This document shows positions 45,762-56,724 of a stretch of DNA of 64,000 bases, piece by piece. The first letter of the stretch is position 1; each line of letters begins with the position of its first letter. The position numbers were made by a program, and so were the translations under genes. Source of the stretch: Chitinibacter fontanus (GTDB taxonomy: Bacteria > Pseudomonadota > Gammaproteobacteria > Burkholderiales > Chitinibacteraceae); NCBI RefSeq assembly GCF_013423785.1, contig NZ_CP058952.1, positions 1,178,001 to 1,242,000 of the forward strand. The letters are read 5' to 3'. The notes under the pieces were generated by a model that saw only the letters and a program-made list of their open reading frames with translations, made no database searches and was not told the DNA's origin.

Positions 45762-45839
45762 TCTTTATTTACCTTTTCAACATCGCGGCTATCTACAGTA
45801 AACGCGGCCACAGGCTGTTAGGTTGACCGCGCAGCATAT

Positions 45840-48800
45840 TTACGTCGGATTAACGGGCTTTAAACGGAACCATGCTGCGTACAACGCAGGAAGGAACAGC
45901 AGAGTTAATACCGTAGCGACAAACAGCCCCCCCATAATGGCGATCGCCATTGGCCCCCAAAATGTATCCCGCGTGAGCGGAATCATCGCCAAAATTGCCG
46001 CCAGTGCCGTGAGCATAATCGGCCGGAAGCGTCGCACGGCCGAGTCAATCACCGCATTCCAAGGTGCTGCGCCAGCGGCAATATCCTGCTCGATCTGATC
46101 CATCAAAATCACTGAGTTGCGCATAATCATGCCCGACAAAGCAATTACGCCCAGCGTTGCGACAAAACCAAACGGCGCTTGAAATAGCAACAGAGCCAAA
46201 GTCACGCCAATCATCCCTAATGGGGCGGTGAGCAAGACCATCAACATACGCTGAATACTTTGCAATTGCAGCATCAGCAAGGTCATCACCACAATCAGCA
46301 TTAATGGCATCACCGCAGCGATCGAATCTTGGCTAATTTTGGATGCTTCGAGCGTGCCACCGGCTTCAATGTGATACCCCAATGGCAGCTTAGCCTCAAT
46401 GGCTTTCATTTTCGGTAGCAAAGCCATCGAAACATCTGGTGCCTGTGCACCACTTACATCAGCCCGTACCGTGAGTGCCGGCACGCGATTGCGCCGCCAG
46501 ATAATGCTTTCTTCATTTTCAATCGACAGCTTGGCGATCTGCGCCAACGGCACACTGCGGCCATTCGGCAGTGCAATCGGTAGATTTTCCAGAAAATCGA
46601 GTTGGGTGCGCTCGCCGTCTTCCAAGCGGCTCACCACATCAATCAGCAAATTATCTTCGCGCAATTGCGTCGCAGTGACGCCCGACACCGCCATTTGCAA
46701 GGTTTGTGATAATTGCTGGCTGGTTAAGCCCAATTGGCGTAATTTATCCTGATCGATATTGAGGCGCACCACTTTGACCTTTTCGCCCCAATCGGTATGC
46801 ACTTGACGCAAATTCGGATGCGCGCGCATTTCTGCGGCTACCAGCTCGGCAACCTCTTTCAATTTCTGCTGGTCTTCACCGATAATGCGAAACTGCACCG
46901 GATAGCCCACAGGTGGGCCATTTTCCAGCCGAGTGACCCGACCGCGTACACTGGCAAAATCATTCTGAAAATGGGTTTTAATCCGCTTCAGTACATTCTC
47001 GCGCACATGCTCATCCTTGGTCATGACCGTGAGCTGACCAAAGTTCAAATTAGGCATTTGCTCATCCAGCGGCATGTAATAGCGTGGAGAGCCAACCCCC
47101 ACATAACTGGTTACCGAAACCACATCGGGGTCTTTGAGCATCAGCGCTTCGATTTTTTTCACCTCGCGCTCGGTCGCATCAAATGAGGCGGTGTACGGTA
47201 GCCACAAATCCACCATTAATTCAGGGCGGCTGGACGCGGGGAAAAACTGCTTTGGCACTACCAGCGCAAACAACACCACCGATAGCACAAAAGCACCGCC
47301 AGTCAGCGCAATGGTTGTTTTGCGATAAGTAATGCACCAGGTTACGGCACGCCGAAAACCTTGGTAGAACTTCCCTCCGTGGGCATCGTGCGAGCCATGC
47401 GGCTTGAGGTTTTCTGGCAGCAAGTGGTAGCCCATATACGGCGTAAACAGCACCGCCACCACCCATGACAAGATCAGTGCCAAGCCGACCACGGCAAAAA
47501 TAGAGAAGGTATATTCACCAGCATTAGATTTAGCAAGGCCTACCGGCAGAAACCCCGCCGCAGTAATCAATGTACCCGTTAGCATTGGAAACGCAGTCGA
47601 CGTATAGGCAAAGGTGGCGGCGCGGAATTTATCCCAGCCTTCTTCAAGCTTGAGCGCCATCATTTCGACGGCAATAATTGCATCATCGACCAAGAGCCCG
47701 AGCGCAATCACCAAAGCGCCGAGCGAGATGCGCTGCAATTCCAGATTGAACACTTTCATAAACAGGAAAGTCAGCGCCAGCACCAGCGGAATCGACAAGG
47801 CCACCACAATACCGGTACGCCAACCCAGCGACAAAAAGCTCACCGCCAGTACAATCACTACCGCCTCGAGCAGCGATTTCATAAAGATGTGCACGGCGTT
47901 TTTCACCACCGCTGGCTGATCCGATACCGCATGCACCTCAATACCTATCGGCAAATCACGCTTCATTTTGGCTAAGACTGCATCAATTTGCTGCCCCATC
48001 GCCAACACATTGCCGCCGGCTTTCATAGAAATGCCCAAGCCAATCGCATCATCTGCTTTCCCCCCAGGCAAACCGAATCGCATGGTGTTGGTAGCTGGAT
48101 TAATCGTGGCGCGGAAAACTTGTGCCACATCCCCCACCCGGAAAGTGCGATCATTAATTGTAACTGGGGTATTTTTGATGGTATCAATTGCGTCAAAACC
48201 ACCTGACACCCGCAAGAAAACCCGCTCTTGCTGACCTTCCACCACACCGGCAGGGCTGACCGTATTGGTTGCAGCCAAGACCTGGTTAATTTGGAAAGGT
48301 GTCACCCCCATGGTAGCCAGCTTGGTGCTGCTGTATTGCACGTAGATTTTTTCATCTTGCGTGCCAATCAGGGTGGCTTTATTGATATCGGGAATACGCA
48401 GCAATTCGGTGCGGACGGTTTCTACATATTTTTTTAATTCAGCCGCCGTAAAACCATCGCCCGTAAAAGCGTACAAACTGCCGTAGGTTTCGCCAAATTC
48501 ATCATTAAAGAACGGCCCCGATACCCCTTGCGGCAATTTACCCTTGGCATCGTTCACCCGTTTGCGCACCTGATACCATGCGTCGTTCACTTCTTTAGCG
48601 CGCACATGCTCGTACAGCATGATGGTGATCAGCGACTCACCAGCGCGCGAATAGCTCTTGGTGTAGTCGATATAGCCAATCCCTTGTACCGCTTCTTCCA
48701 GCTTATCGGTAACCTGCTGTTCGACCTCACTGGCTGAAGCCCCCGGCCAGAACGAGCGCACCACCATCGCCTTGAAAGTGAACTCAGGGTCTTCTTTTTG

Positions 48801-48920
48801 CCCCAGCTGGGTATAGGCCAATATCCCTGCCAGTGACAGGACAGCCATCAGATACAGCACTAATGATTGATGCCGTAGCGCCCAGGCAGATAAATTGAAG
48901 GCGTCGCTGCGCTTAGTCAT
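45840..48920 (-). CDS. RND efflux transporter permease
   Basis: A proton-driven pump of about 1026 residues with 12 membrane helices and two large periplasmic loops. The proton-relay signature is GLLVDDAIIAVEMMALKLEEG, given here as LLVDDAIIAVE. The periplasmic FWPGASASEVEQQV and GIGYIDYTKS blocks are characteristic of the TriC/AcrB-like group. ATG 48920 is chosen because GGAG lies upstream; the in-frame ATG at 48959 is inside the MFP gene. It overlaps the MFP stop by 8 bp. Substrates cannot be predicted. Confidence 0.94.
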   Translation of the reverse strand: MTKRSDAFNLSAWALRHQSLVLYLMAVLSLAGILAYTQLGQKEDPEFTFKAMVVRSFWPGASASEVEQQVTDKLEEAVQGIGYIDYTKSYSRAGESLITIMLYEHVRAKEVNDAWYQVRKRVNDAKGKLPQGVSGPFFNDEFGETYGSLYAFTGDGFTAAELKKYVETVRTELLRIPDINKATLIGTQDEKIYVQYSSTKLATMGVTPFQINQVLAATNTVSPAGVVEGQQERVFLRVSGGFDAIDTIKNTPVTINDRTFRVGDVAQVFRATINPATNTMRFGLPGGKADDAIGLGISMKAGGNVLAMGQQIDAVLAKMKRDLPIGIEVHAVSDQPAVVKNAVHIFMKSLLEAVVIVLAVSFLSLGWRTGIVVALSIPLVLALTFLFMKVFNLELQRISLGALVIALGLLVDDAIIAVEMMALKLEEGWDKFRAATFAYTSTAFPMLTGTLITAAGFLPVGLAKSNAGEYTFSIFAVVGLALILSWVVAVLFTPYMGYHLLPENLKPHGSHDAHGGKFYQGFRRAVTWCITYRKTTIALTGGAFVLSVVLFALVVPKQFFPASSRPELMVDLWLPYTASFDATEREVKKIEALMLKDPDVVSVTSYVGVGSPRYYMPLDEQMPNLNFGQLTVMTKDEHVRENVLKRIKTHFQNDFASVRGRVTRLENGPPVGYPVQFRIIGEDQQKLKEVAELVAAEMRAHPNLRQVHTDWGEKVKVVRLNIDQDKLRQLGLTSQQLSQTLQMAVSGVTATQLREDNLLIDVVSRLEDGERTQLDFLENLPIALPNGRSVPLAQIAKLSIENEESIIWRRNRVPALTVRADVSGAQAPDVSMALLPKMKAIEAKLPLGYHIEAGGTLEASKISQDSIAAVMPLMLIVVMTLLMLQLQSIQRMLMVLLTAPLGMIGVTLALLLFQAPFGFVATLGVIALSGMIMRNSVILMDQIEQDIAAGAAPWNAVIDSAVRRFRPIMLTALAAILAMIPLTRDTFWGPMAIAIMGGLFVATVLTLLFLPALYAAWFRLKPVNPT

Positions 48921-50013
48921 GGCTAGCTCCTTCAAGCACGCGCACTGGCTGACCTTCACGCAACAAATTCGCTCCCGCAGTAACTACCACCTGACCTGGC
49001 TGCACGCCAGCCACTTTCACGGAATGCCCCGCTACGCCAATCACATTCACCGGCTGACTTTTTACAATGCCCTGGCCTGCTTTAATATTGCTAACCAGCC
49101 AAACTCGCTGCGCCTGATCTTTACCAAACAAGGCGGGTAACGGCAACGAGTATCCATTGGGTATATCTTTAGCAGCCTTTTGATGCGTAACCTGCAGCGT
49201 CATACCCATCTTGATATTATTTGAAGCCGGCAAAGTCACTTTCACACGGTAGGTACGGGTCAAGGCATCAGCGGCTGGGGCGACTTCACGAATAGTGCCT
49301 TCAAATTCTGCCTGTTCACCCGCCCACAATGAAACAGTGACTTTCTGCCCTTCGCGCCATGATTTAACCTTACTTTCCGGTACATCAATTACCGCTTCGC
49401 GCTCGCCGTCTTTAGCCAGTTGCAACACGGGTTGGCCAGCTGCGACCACCGAGCCAGGTTCAGCTTGAGTCGCAGTAACAACGCCAGAAACATCGGCGAC
49501 CAGCACTGCGTAATTACTTTGATTTTGCGCTAATTGGGCTTGTGATTTGGCCTGTTCATGCTGCTGCCTAGCGGCGGTCAGCAAGGTGAAACGCTTATCG
49601 ACTTCAGCTTGGCTGATAAATTTCTGAGCCAGCAATTCCTTGCCGCGCTGGTAGTCAAGCTCAGCCTGTGCCAACTGCGCTTTACTCGACTCCAACTGCG
49701 CGCGGGCGGCATCGGCTGAAAGGCGCACATCGCCCGGATCTAATGTCGCCAGTGTTTGTCCTTTACTCACCACATCGCCCACATTCACGGGCCTAGCATT
49801 CAGTTTGCCACCAATCCGAAACCCCATTGGCACAGTGTGTCGAGCCCTAACCTCACCGCTATATACCTCGCCAATCGATGTTTCATTCAGAGCACCGACT
49901 GTGATCGTCCGCACCGGACGAATATCGGCCACCGGTTCGGCTGGTTTCTGGCAACCAAGCAGCGTTAACGCGGCAATCGTGCTAAACATCAGGGTAGTTG
50001 GAATTCGTGCCAT
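48913..50013 (-). CDS. RND efflux periplasmic adaptor (membrane fusion protein, lipoprotein)
   Basis: A 366-residue periplasmic adaptor linking the RND pump to TolC. The signal ends in a lipobox (LTLLGC, Cys21), so it is lipid-anchored. The biotinyl-lipoyl-like domain (IGGKLNARPVNVGDVVSKGQ) flanks a coiled-coil hairpin (about 95-165) and is followed by beta-barrel and membrane-proximal domains. It starts 4 bp after the tetR stop. Confidence 0.93.
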   Translation of the reverse strand: MARIPTTLMFSTIAALTLLGCQKPAEPVADIRPVRTITVGALNETSIGEVYSGEVRARHTVPMGFRIGGKLNARPVNVGDVVSKGQTLATLDPGDVRLSADAARAQLESSKAQLAQAELDYQRGKELLAQKFISQAEVDKRFTLLTAARQQHEQAKSQAQLAQNQSNYAVLVADVSGVVTATQAEPGSVVAAGQPVLQLAKDGEREAVIDVPESKVKSWREGQKVTVSLWAGEQAEFEGTIREVAPAADALTRTYRVKVTLPASNNIKMGMTLQVTHQKAAKDIPNGYSLPLPALFGKDQAQRVWLVSNIKAGQGIVKSQPVNVIGVAGHSVKVAGVQPGQVVVTAGANLLREGQPVRVLEGASHD

Positions 50014-50016
50014 TTC

Positions 50017-50649
50017 TTAACCTTTCCGCTGCAAAAGTCCGTTTAATAAAATATCCAAAGTTGCTTCCAGATACCGCGTCGGCTCCATCTGTTCGGGGCT
50101 GCAACGACAGAGCGAATGCTGCCAAAGCATGGCCATCACAATTGGCGCAGATAAAATATGTAAAGCGTAATCAAGATCCTTCACTACAAATTCACCGCGA
50201 GCCACACCCAACTCTAAGGTGCGGCGGATTAACTCATTACCCGGCACGATAAATTCATCGTGATACAGTTTGAGGACATCTGGAAAATTCCCCGCTTCGG
50301 CGATCATCAGCTTGGGCAAAGCAGAAAGCTGGGACTCGCCCATCACGCTCCACCAAGTATGAAATAGCTGCTTGAGTAAATCGCGCGCACTGCCTTGCCA
50401 CTCATCAACGATGGCTGAGCCCAGCGGTAACTTTGGCAGCAGCAATTGACGAATCACGGCCGTGAAAATCTCTTCTTTATTGGCAAAGTACAAATATGGC
50501 GTACCCCGCGTCACCCCTGCTGCACGAGCGATATCTTCGATCTTGGTAGCGGCATAGCCTTTTTCGACGAACAAGGCCAAGGCTGCGAGCAGGATTTCTT
50601 CAGGGCGGGCTTCTTTGCGCCGAGTCCAGCGCTTGATCGGGCAATTCAT
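50017..50649 (-). CDS. TetR-family repressor of the efflux operon
   Basis: A 210-residue regulator with an N-terminal helix-turn-helix (about 15-62; KIEDIARAAGVTRGTPYLYF) and an all-helical ligand domain. The start ATG 50649 (MNCPIKRWTRRKE) is preferred over ATG 50691, because the latter would place the operator inside the gene. It is the first gene of the operon it presumably controls. A perfect 22-bp palindrome lies 16 bp upstream of its start, implying autorepression relieved by pump substrates. Confidence 0.92.
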   Translation of the reverse strand: MNCPIKRWTRRKEARPEEILLAALALFVEKGYAATKIEDIARAAGVTRGTPYLYFANKEEIFTAVIRQLLLPKLPLGSAIVDEWQGSARDLLKQLFHTWWSVMGESQLSALPKLMIAEAGNFPDVLKLYHDEFIVPGNELIRRTLELGVARGEFVVKDLDYALHILSAPIVMAMLWQHSLCRCSPEQMEPTRYLEATLDILLNGLLQRKG

Positions 50650-50664
50650 CAGTTCGTCACAATA

Positions 50665-50686
50665 AATAAATGAACGTTCATTTATT
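50665..50686. promoter_or_regulatory. TetR-type operator: 22-bp perfect palindrome
   Basis: AATAAATGAAC followed by its exact reverse complement. The core TGAACGTTCA is typical of TetR-family operators. It lies 16 bp upstream of the tetR start and about 160 bp upstream of argB on the other strand. Confidence 0.85.
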
Positions 50687-50720
50687 ATCATGCCAAATCG
50701 ATATCTGGGTCAACGCATAA

Positions 50721-51722
<1,002 letters not shown>

Positions 51723-51743
51723 TGTGAAATCAGTGCACTAAAC

Positions 51744-51772
51744 AAAAAAGGGCTGCAATTGCAGCCCTTTTT
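51744..51772 (+). terminator. Rho-independent terminator of argB
   Basis: The palindrome AAAAGGGCTGCAATTGCAGCCCTTTTT lies 22 bp after the argB stop; the stem is AAGGGCTGCA / TGCAGCCCTT. The poly-A on the left allows weak function in reverse. Confidence 0.9.
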
Positions 51773-51832
51773 CTTGCCTATTCAATGGAGGCAACTACAG
51801 TGGTAGTACCCTCACGAGACGGGAGTCTACCC

Positions 51833-52264
51833 ATGAAAACAGCACGCCAATTACTGGGCGACAAAGCCGAACAACGCACAATCTCAGTCTCACCAAATGC
51901 AACGGTCTATCAAGCCTTGCAAATCATGGCAGACAATAATATTGGTGCCATTTTGGTGATGGATGGCGACAAATTAGTTGGGATTTTTTCCGAGCGCGAT
52001 TATGCCCGCAAAGTGGTTTTAATGGGCAAAACCTCCGCAGGTACTCCGATTTCGGAAATCATGACCCACAAATTGCTCTGCGTTCCACCGACCGCCAGCG
52101 TAGATGATTGCTTAGGGCTAATGACCGAAAAACGCATCCGGCACCTCCCCGTTTTAGAAAATGACCAAGTCTTAGGTATTTTGTCGATTGGGGATTTAGT
52201 GCGGGAAAAAATCGCCGATCAGGAATTCGTCATCGGTCAAATGGCTCATTACATTTATGGCTAA
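51833..52264 (+). CDS. Tandem CBS-domain protein
   Basis: A 143-residue cytoplasmic protein made of two CBS domains (about 10-65 and 75-130). Conserved strands include GAILVMDGDKLVGIFSERDYARKV and RHLPVLENDQVLGILSIGDLV, abbreviated VGIFSERDY and LGILSIGDL. CBS pairs bind adenine nucleotides; stand-alone ones sense energy state, but the partner here is unknown. ATG 51833 is chosen over ATG 51785 because GGGAG lies 8 nt upstream. Confidence 0.92.
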   Translation: MKTARQLLGDKAEQRTISVSPNATVYQALQIMADNNIGAILVMDGDKLVGIFSERDYARKVVLMGKTSAGTPISEIMTHKLLCVPPTASVDDCLGLMTEKRIRHLPVLENDQVLGILSIGDLVREKIADQEFVIGQMAHYIYG

Positions 52265-52322
52265 GCCCACCCTGCAACAATAGCGGGTAAAATAGCCGAC
52301 TTTAATAGTCGGCTATTTTGTT

Positions 52323-52949
52323 ATGCAGCCCAAATACTGGATTTTCGATCTCGACAACACGCTGCACGATGCTAGCAAACACGCCTTTCCTGTTATTGAT
52401 GCTGCGATGACCAACTGGCTACAGAATAATCTGGAGCTTAGTCACACCGACGCCAACGCAATCCGTCAGGCGTACTGGCGACGTTATGGCGCAACCATGC
52501 TAGGCCTACGCAAGCACCACCCCCACCTTAGTCCACATCACTTTTTGCAGGCTTGTCATCCCTTAGCACAATTGCGCACCGCAATTCACCCCATGCCGCG
52601 GCTGAAAATCACCTTGGCTCAACTGCCGGGTCAGAAATATCTGTTCACGAATGGCCCATTGGCCTATGCCGAAATGATGCTCAATGAGCTGGGAATCGCA
52701 CACTTGTTTACCGATATTGCAGCAATTGATACCGTCAAGCTGCAACCCAAACCATTCTCCGGCTCATTTCGCGCAATGCTCAAGCAATTTGGATTGCAAG
52801 CACGTGACACCGTTATGGTTGAAGACAGTATCGACAACTTGATCACTGCCAAACGTCTTGGCATGTGCACCATTTGGCTAAGGCCAAGCAACCGCAACCA
52901 TCCAGCGGCAGATCGAGTGATACAGCATTTGCATCAGCTAATTCAATAA
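52323..52949 (+). CDS. HAD-family pyrimidine 5'-nucleotidase-like phosphatase
   Basis: A 208-residue haloacid-dehalogenase-fold phosphatase. Motif I is IFDLDNTL, motif II is LFTNG, motif III is KLQPKPF and motif IV is MVEDSIDNL. The closest group is the pyrimidine 5'-nucleotidase / Sdt1-like phosphatases, which dephosphorylate UMP/CMP or related compounds. Substrate unproven. It shares a bidirectional terminator with kup. Confidence 0.88.
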   Translation: MQPKYWIFDLDNTLHDASKHAFPVIDAAMTNWLQNNLELSHTDANAIRQAYWRRYGATMLGLRKHHPHLSPHHFLQACHPLAQLRTAIHPMPRLKITLAQLPGQKYLFTNGPLAYAEMMLNELGIAHLFTDIAAIDTVKLQPKPFSGSFRAMLKQFGLQARDTVMVEDSIDNLITAKRLGMCTIWLRPSNRNHPAADRVIQHLHQLIQ

Positions 52950-52976
52950 AAAAGCAGCCAATTGGCTGCTTTTTTA
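52948..52976. terminator. Bidirectional terminator between the HAD gene and kup
   Basis: The palindrome AAGCAGCCAATTGGCTGCTT is flanked by A-runs on the left and T-runs on the right. It serves both convergent genes. Confidence 0.92.
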
Positions 52977-52978
52977 TC

Positions 52979-54871
52979 TTACAACTCCACCTGCATTCCC
53001 ATTTCAACCACCCGATTGGGTGGAATCTTGAAGAAATTGGTCACCCGTGTAGCGTTGCGGCTCATTAAGCTGAACAGGCGTCTACGCCACCAACTCATTG
53101 ATGGGTATTTCCCCTCGACAATCGTTTCTCGTGACAAGAAGAACGAGCTATTCATTTCATCGAACTCCAGCTCAGGCTGCAACTGGGTGACCTGTTGCAG
53201 CACCTGCGGCACGCTTGGCTCTTCTTTAAAACCAAAAGTCGCAATCACCTGATAGAAACTCTCGCCCATTTTGCGTACAACAACTCGTTCACGACTGGGC
53301 ACAAACGGCACATCATCGGTACGAATCGTTAGAAAAACGACCTGCTCATGCAGTACTTTATTGTGTTTCAGATTATGTAATAAGGCATGCGGTACTGTAT
53401 CGGAATTGGCCGTCATAAAAATAGAAAGGCCTTCCACGCGTTGTGGTGGGCTAGACTCCAGACTTTCCACAAAACCCGCTAATGGCATCTCGCCCTCGCG
53501 CAGCTTAGTTGCCAACAACTCGCGCCCACGCTTCCAAGTCATCATCAAAGTAAAGGCCACCAAACCCAAAGCCAGTGGGAACCAACCACCTTCATGTAAT
53601 TTGAGAATATTAGCCGAGAAGAATGCCAGATCGATAATCAATAAAAATGCCAATAAACACCAGTAGGCCCATTTCTTGCTGCCTTTGAAATAATGCCCCG
53701 CCACGACAAATGCCAGCAAGGTAGTCATTACCATCGTGCAGGTCACAGCAAAACCATACGCGGCAGCCAGATTACTCGAAGTACGAAACGCCAGAATTAA
53801 GATAATGACTGATAGCAGCAAAAACCAATTGATCCCGGGGATATAAATTTGCCCCATTTCCCGCTCGGAAGTGTGCTGAATATCCATCCGAGGGCAAAAC
53901 CCGAGCTGAACGGCCTGATTGGCCACCGAGAATGCTCCAGAAATCACCGCTTGCGAGGCGATCACGGTTGCCATCGTCGACAAAACCACCAGCGGTAAAT
54001 GGGCCCAACTAGGCGCTAAAAAGTAAAATGGATTTTTGATCGCCTCTGGCGTGGTGATCAGCAGTGCGCCTTGTCCGTAGTAGTTGAGCAGTAGCGCTGG
54101 CAATACCAGCACAAACCAGGCATAACGAATCGCCGGGCGACCAAAATGCCCCATATCCGCATACAAGGCTTCCACGCCAGTTAAACACAACACTACCGCG
54201 CCGAGTAATACAAATGCCACCCAGGGGTGTGCCATGAAAAAGCCAATGGCATACATCGGGTTGATCGAGGCAAGCACCTGCGGGGCTTTAATAATATTAA
54301 TCACCCCAAGCACGGCCAGCACCACAAACCAAGTCACCATAATCGGGCCAAACAACTTCCCCACCAAGGCAGTTCCACGCGACTGCATGGCAAATAAAGC
54401 AACCATAATCATGATCGCTACAGGCAAGATATAGGGCTCTAGCGTATGCGAAACCAAGCTAATCCCTTCCAAGGCCGACAATACCGAGATCGCTGGAGTG
54501 ATAATGCTTTCGCCCGAAAACAGTGCAGCACCAAAAATGCCCAGCACCGCTAATTTAAAGGCTTTATGTTTATTGTCGGTGGCACTACGTAAAGCCAGCG
54601 CCATTAAGGCCAGAATACCGCCTTCGCCGCGGTTATCGGCTTGTAAAATTACAGCCACATATTTCAGTGACACAACCAGCATCAAGCCCCAGAAAATCAG
54701 CGACAAGATTCCCATCACATTGAATGGGTTCAAATCAAGTTGCACATGGCCGTTAAAACATTCTTTTAATGTATACAGTGGGCTAGTACCGATATCGCCA
54801 TAGACGACGCCAATCGCGCCAACGACTAAGCCGGCGAGTTTTTTTGGGTCATGAGTTTGTGGAGTCGACAT
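52979..54871 (-). CDS. kup: Kup-type potassium uptake protein
   Basis: A K+ / H+ symporter of about 630 residues in the inner membrane. It has about 12 helices (to about residue 450) and a cytoplasmic C-terminal domain. Signatures are IGVVYGDIGTSPLYTLKECF near the N-terminus (core VYGDIGTSPLY) and ALEGISLV. ATG 54871 (MSTPQTHDPKK) is preferred over TTG 54889. It appears monocistronic, converging on the HAD gene. Confidence 0.96.
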   Translation of the reverse strand: MSTPQTHDPKKLAGLVVGAIGVVYGDIGTSPLYTLKECFNGHVQLDLNPFNVMGILSLIFWGLMLVVSLKYVAVILQADNRGEGGILALMALALRSATDNKHKAFKLAVLGIFGAALFSGESIITPAISVLSALEGISLVSHTLEPYILPVAIMIMVALFAMQSRGTALVGKLFGPIMVTWFVVLAVLGVINIIKAPQVLASINPMYAIGFFMAHPWVAFVLLGAVVLCLTGVEALYADMGHFGRPAIRYAWFVLVLPALLLNYYGQGALLITTPEAIKNPFYFLAPSWAHLPLVVLSTMATVIASQAVISGAFSVANQAVQLGFCPRMDIQHTSEREMGQIYIPGINWFLLLSVIILILAFRTSSNLAAAYGFAVTCTMVMTTLLAFVVAGHYFKGSKKWAYWCLLAFLLIIDLAFFSANILKLHEGGWFPLALGLVAFTLMMTWKRGRELLATKLREGEMPLAGFVESLESSPPQRVEGLSIFMTANSDTVPHALLHNLKHNKVLHEQVVFLTIRTDDVPFVPSRERVVVRKMGESFYQVIATFGFKEEPSVPQVLQQVTQLQPELEFDEMNSSFFLSRETIVEGKYPSMSWWRRRLFSLMSRNATRVTNFFKIPPNRVVEMGMQVEL

Positions 54872-54977
54872 GGTGTTTCTTTCGTCCAAAGCGGGAAGCG
54901 GATTATATGCTTGCCACCGCGCAAATGCATGATTTCAAAGCAAACGTTGCGGCAATGCACCAAAATGACCCGCTTTG

Positions 54978-55580
54978 TCACGGCGCGGCAGTTTCTCGTA
55001 ATTTTTGCCAGTAGTCAGGTAAACGCAGCCAGTCAAAAAACGGGCCCGGGTCGGTTTTACGTTCAGGGGCGATTTCGGAATGCCCCACTAGATGCTGCAC
55101 AGGATAGCGCTGCGCCAACGCGGCTAGTAGCTGCTGCAATACCTGATACTGTATTGCCTCGAAAGGCACATAATCAGAGCCTTCCAGCTCAATACCCACA
55201 GAAAAATCATTACATCGCTGCCGCCCTTGCCAATTTGACAGCCCCGCATGCCATGCGCGCTGGCCGCAAGAAACAAACTGCACTAGCTCACCATCGCGCC
55301 GAATCAGAAAATGGGCCGAAACGCGCAATGCCGATAATTCTTCATAACATGCATGATCTGCAACATTGAGAGTATTGGTAAATAAGCGCTCGATATCGTT
55401 GCCGCCAAATTGGTTGCAGCCAGCAGGCTGAGGCGGTAAATGAATATTGTGCAGCACCACCATATCTACAGCGATATCTACGGCGCGATGATCACAATTA
55501 GGGCTGGGTACCTGCCGAGCAGCACGGCACCAGCCATCAGCCCCAATTAAGAAATCTTGTTTTACAGCTAAATCAGTCAT
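54978..55580 (-). CDS. ampD: 1,6-anhydro-N-acetylmuramyl-L-alanine amidase AmpD
   Basis: A 200-residue cytoplasmic zinc amidase of cell-wall recycling that removes the peptide from anhydro-muropeptides. Zinc-site blocks are VVLHNIHLP and the closing VGHSEIAPERKTDPGPFFDW (core HSEIAPERKTDPGP). SAHFLIRRDGELVQFV and the GQRAWHAGLS block are typical. It could act on products of the Slt enzyme (24495-26450). Confidence 0.95.
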   Translation of the reverse strand: MTDLAVKQDFLIGADGWCRAARQVPSPNCDHRAVDIAVDMVVLHNIHLPPQPAGCNQFGGNDIERLFTNTLNVADHACYEELSALRVSAHFLIRRDGELVQFVSCGQRAWHAGLSNWQGRQRCNDFSVGIELEGSDYVPFEAIQYQVLQQLLAALAQRYPVQHLVGHSEIAPERKTDPGPFFDWLRLPDYWQKLRETAAP

Positions 55581-55640
55581 GGCAACAACTCACAAGAATG
55601 AGCAGCAATACTAGCGCTTTCGTGCGGCTGCTGCAGAGCT

Positions 55641-56627
55641 TTAGCGTGCGCCACCCAGCAAGGCAATCAACTGCTCATGACGGCGGAAATTGGCCTTGTC
55701 GATTTGCTGGCGCTGCGCGGGGCTTAATGCCGGATTGAGCGCCGCACTAAATTGAGCATAAAATAATTCAACCTCGGCAATACGCTTTAGATCCCGATTT
55801 GCCAGTGCTTTAAAGCCAGATAGATCATCCGCAGCAATCAATTTAGCCACCGCGTCGGGATAGACCGAACTCTTGCCATATTCGAGAAAAAACTTACTAA
55901 TGTCTTGTTTGAGCTGAGCCGGTAAGTTACGTCGCATCACCATTGGATCGAAATTGAATGCTTCAGATTGCCAAATTACTTTGATGTTGCTCGATTCTTT
56001 AGGAAATTTTTTACTAAATTTGAGCAAGTCATCCGTGTTATTGGCAGCAACGTCTACTTCACCTTTTGCCACTGCCAGGAAATTGTCCTGATGGTTACCA
56101 TAACGCACCGTTTTGAAATGCTGATCGACAACGATATTGTTTTTCAAAAATGCGTAGTATTGGGGCAACAAGAAACCCGAGGTGGATTTTTTATCCCCGC
56201 TGCCATAACGATAGCGCGCTTTATTGCCTAACACCTGAGCGAAATCTTGAATGCCACTGTCTTTGCGGGTAATGAGCACTGATGAATATTTATCCACGCC
56301 GCCTTTGAGGACCAGCTGGGCAAACACATCGCAATTGGCTGTTTCTACTGCCTCTAGCGCCACTTTATTACCCAAACGCGCCACTTGGATTTGCCCACTT
56401 TTTAAGCCATCCAGAATCTGCGCATAGTTTTTTGCGGCAACAGCTTTGACATTAGCACCAGTGGCTTTAGCCAGATCATCCAGCACGGGTTGCCATGCCG
56501 CAATCGCTTCTTGCTCTTCGCCGTGCGCAATCAGCCCCACCGTTAGCGTTTCACGCGCTTGAACCGATGTAACACACACCAAGGCTAGTACCAACATCCC
56601 TAGCTGACGAAAACTAATTGCGCCCAT
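55641..56627 (-). CDS. Orphan PhnD-like periplasmic binding protein
   Basis: A 328-residue protein with signal peptide (about 1-24, ending SVQA) and the fold of phosphate/phosphonate-binding proteins of the PhnD family (TLTVGLIAHGEEQEAIAAWQ, core VGLIAHGEE; DVAANNTDDLLKF). No permease or ATPase gene is nearby. ATG 56597 is an alternative start. Its ligand could be phosphonate or another oxyanion; a signalling role is possible. It lies between ampD and pilR in the same direction. Confidence 0.82.
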   Translation of the reverse strand: MGAISFRQLGMLVLALVCVTSVQARETLTVGLIAHGEEQEAIAAWQPVLDDLAKATGANVKAVAAKNYAQILDGLKSGQIQVARLGNKVALEAVETANCDVFAQLVLKGGVDKYSSVLITRKDSGIQDFAQVLGNKARYRYGSGDKKSTSGFLLPQYYAFLKNNIVVDQHFKTVRYGNHQDNFLAVAKGEVDVAANNTDDLLKFSKKFPKESSNIKVIWQSEAFNFDPMVMRRNLPAQLKQDISKFFLEYGKSSVYPDAVAKLIAADDLSGFKALANRDLKRIAEVELFYAQFSAALNPALSPAQRQQIDKANFRRHEQLIALLGGAR

Positions 56628-56724
56628 ATAACAAACCCAGTTTCTTACAAAAAATTGGATACTACAGGCAAATCCGGTGCTAATGCGTAACCAAGCTTAC
56701 GAAAACCAGCAAAAATTAACGCAT

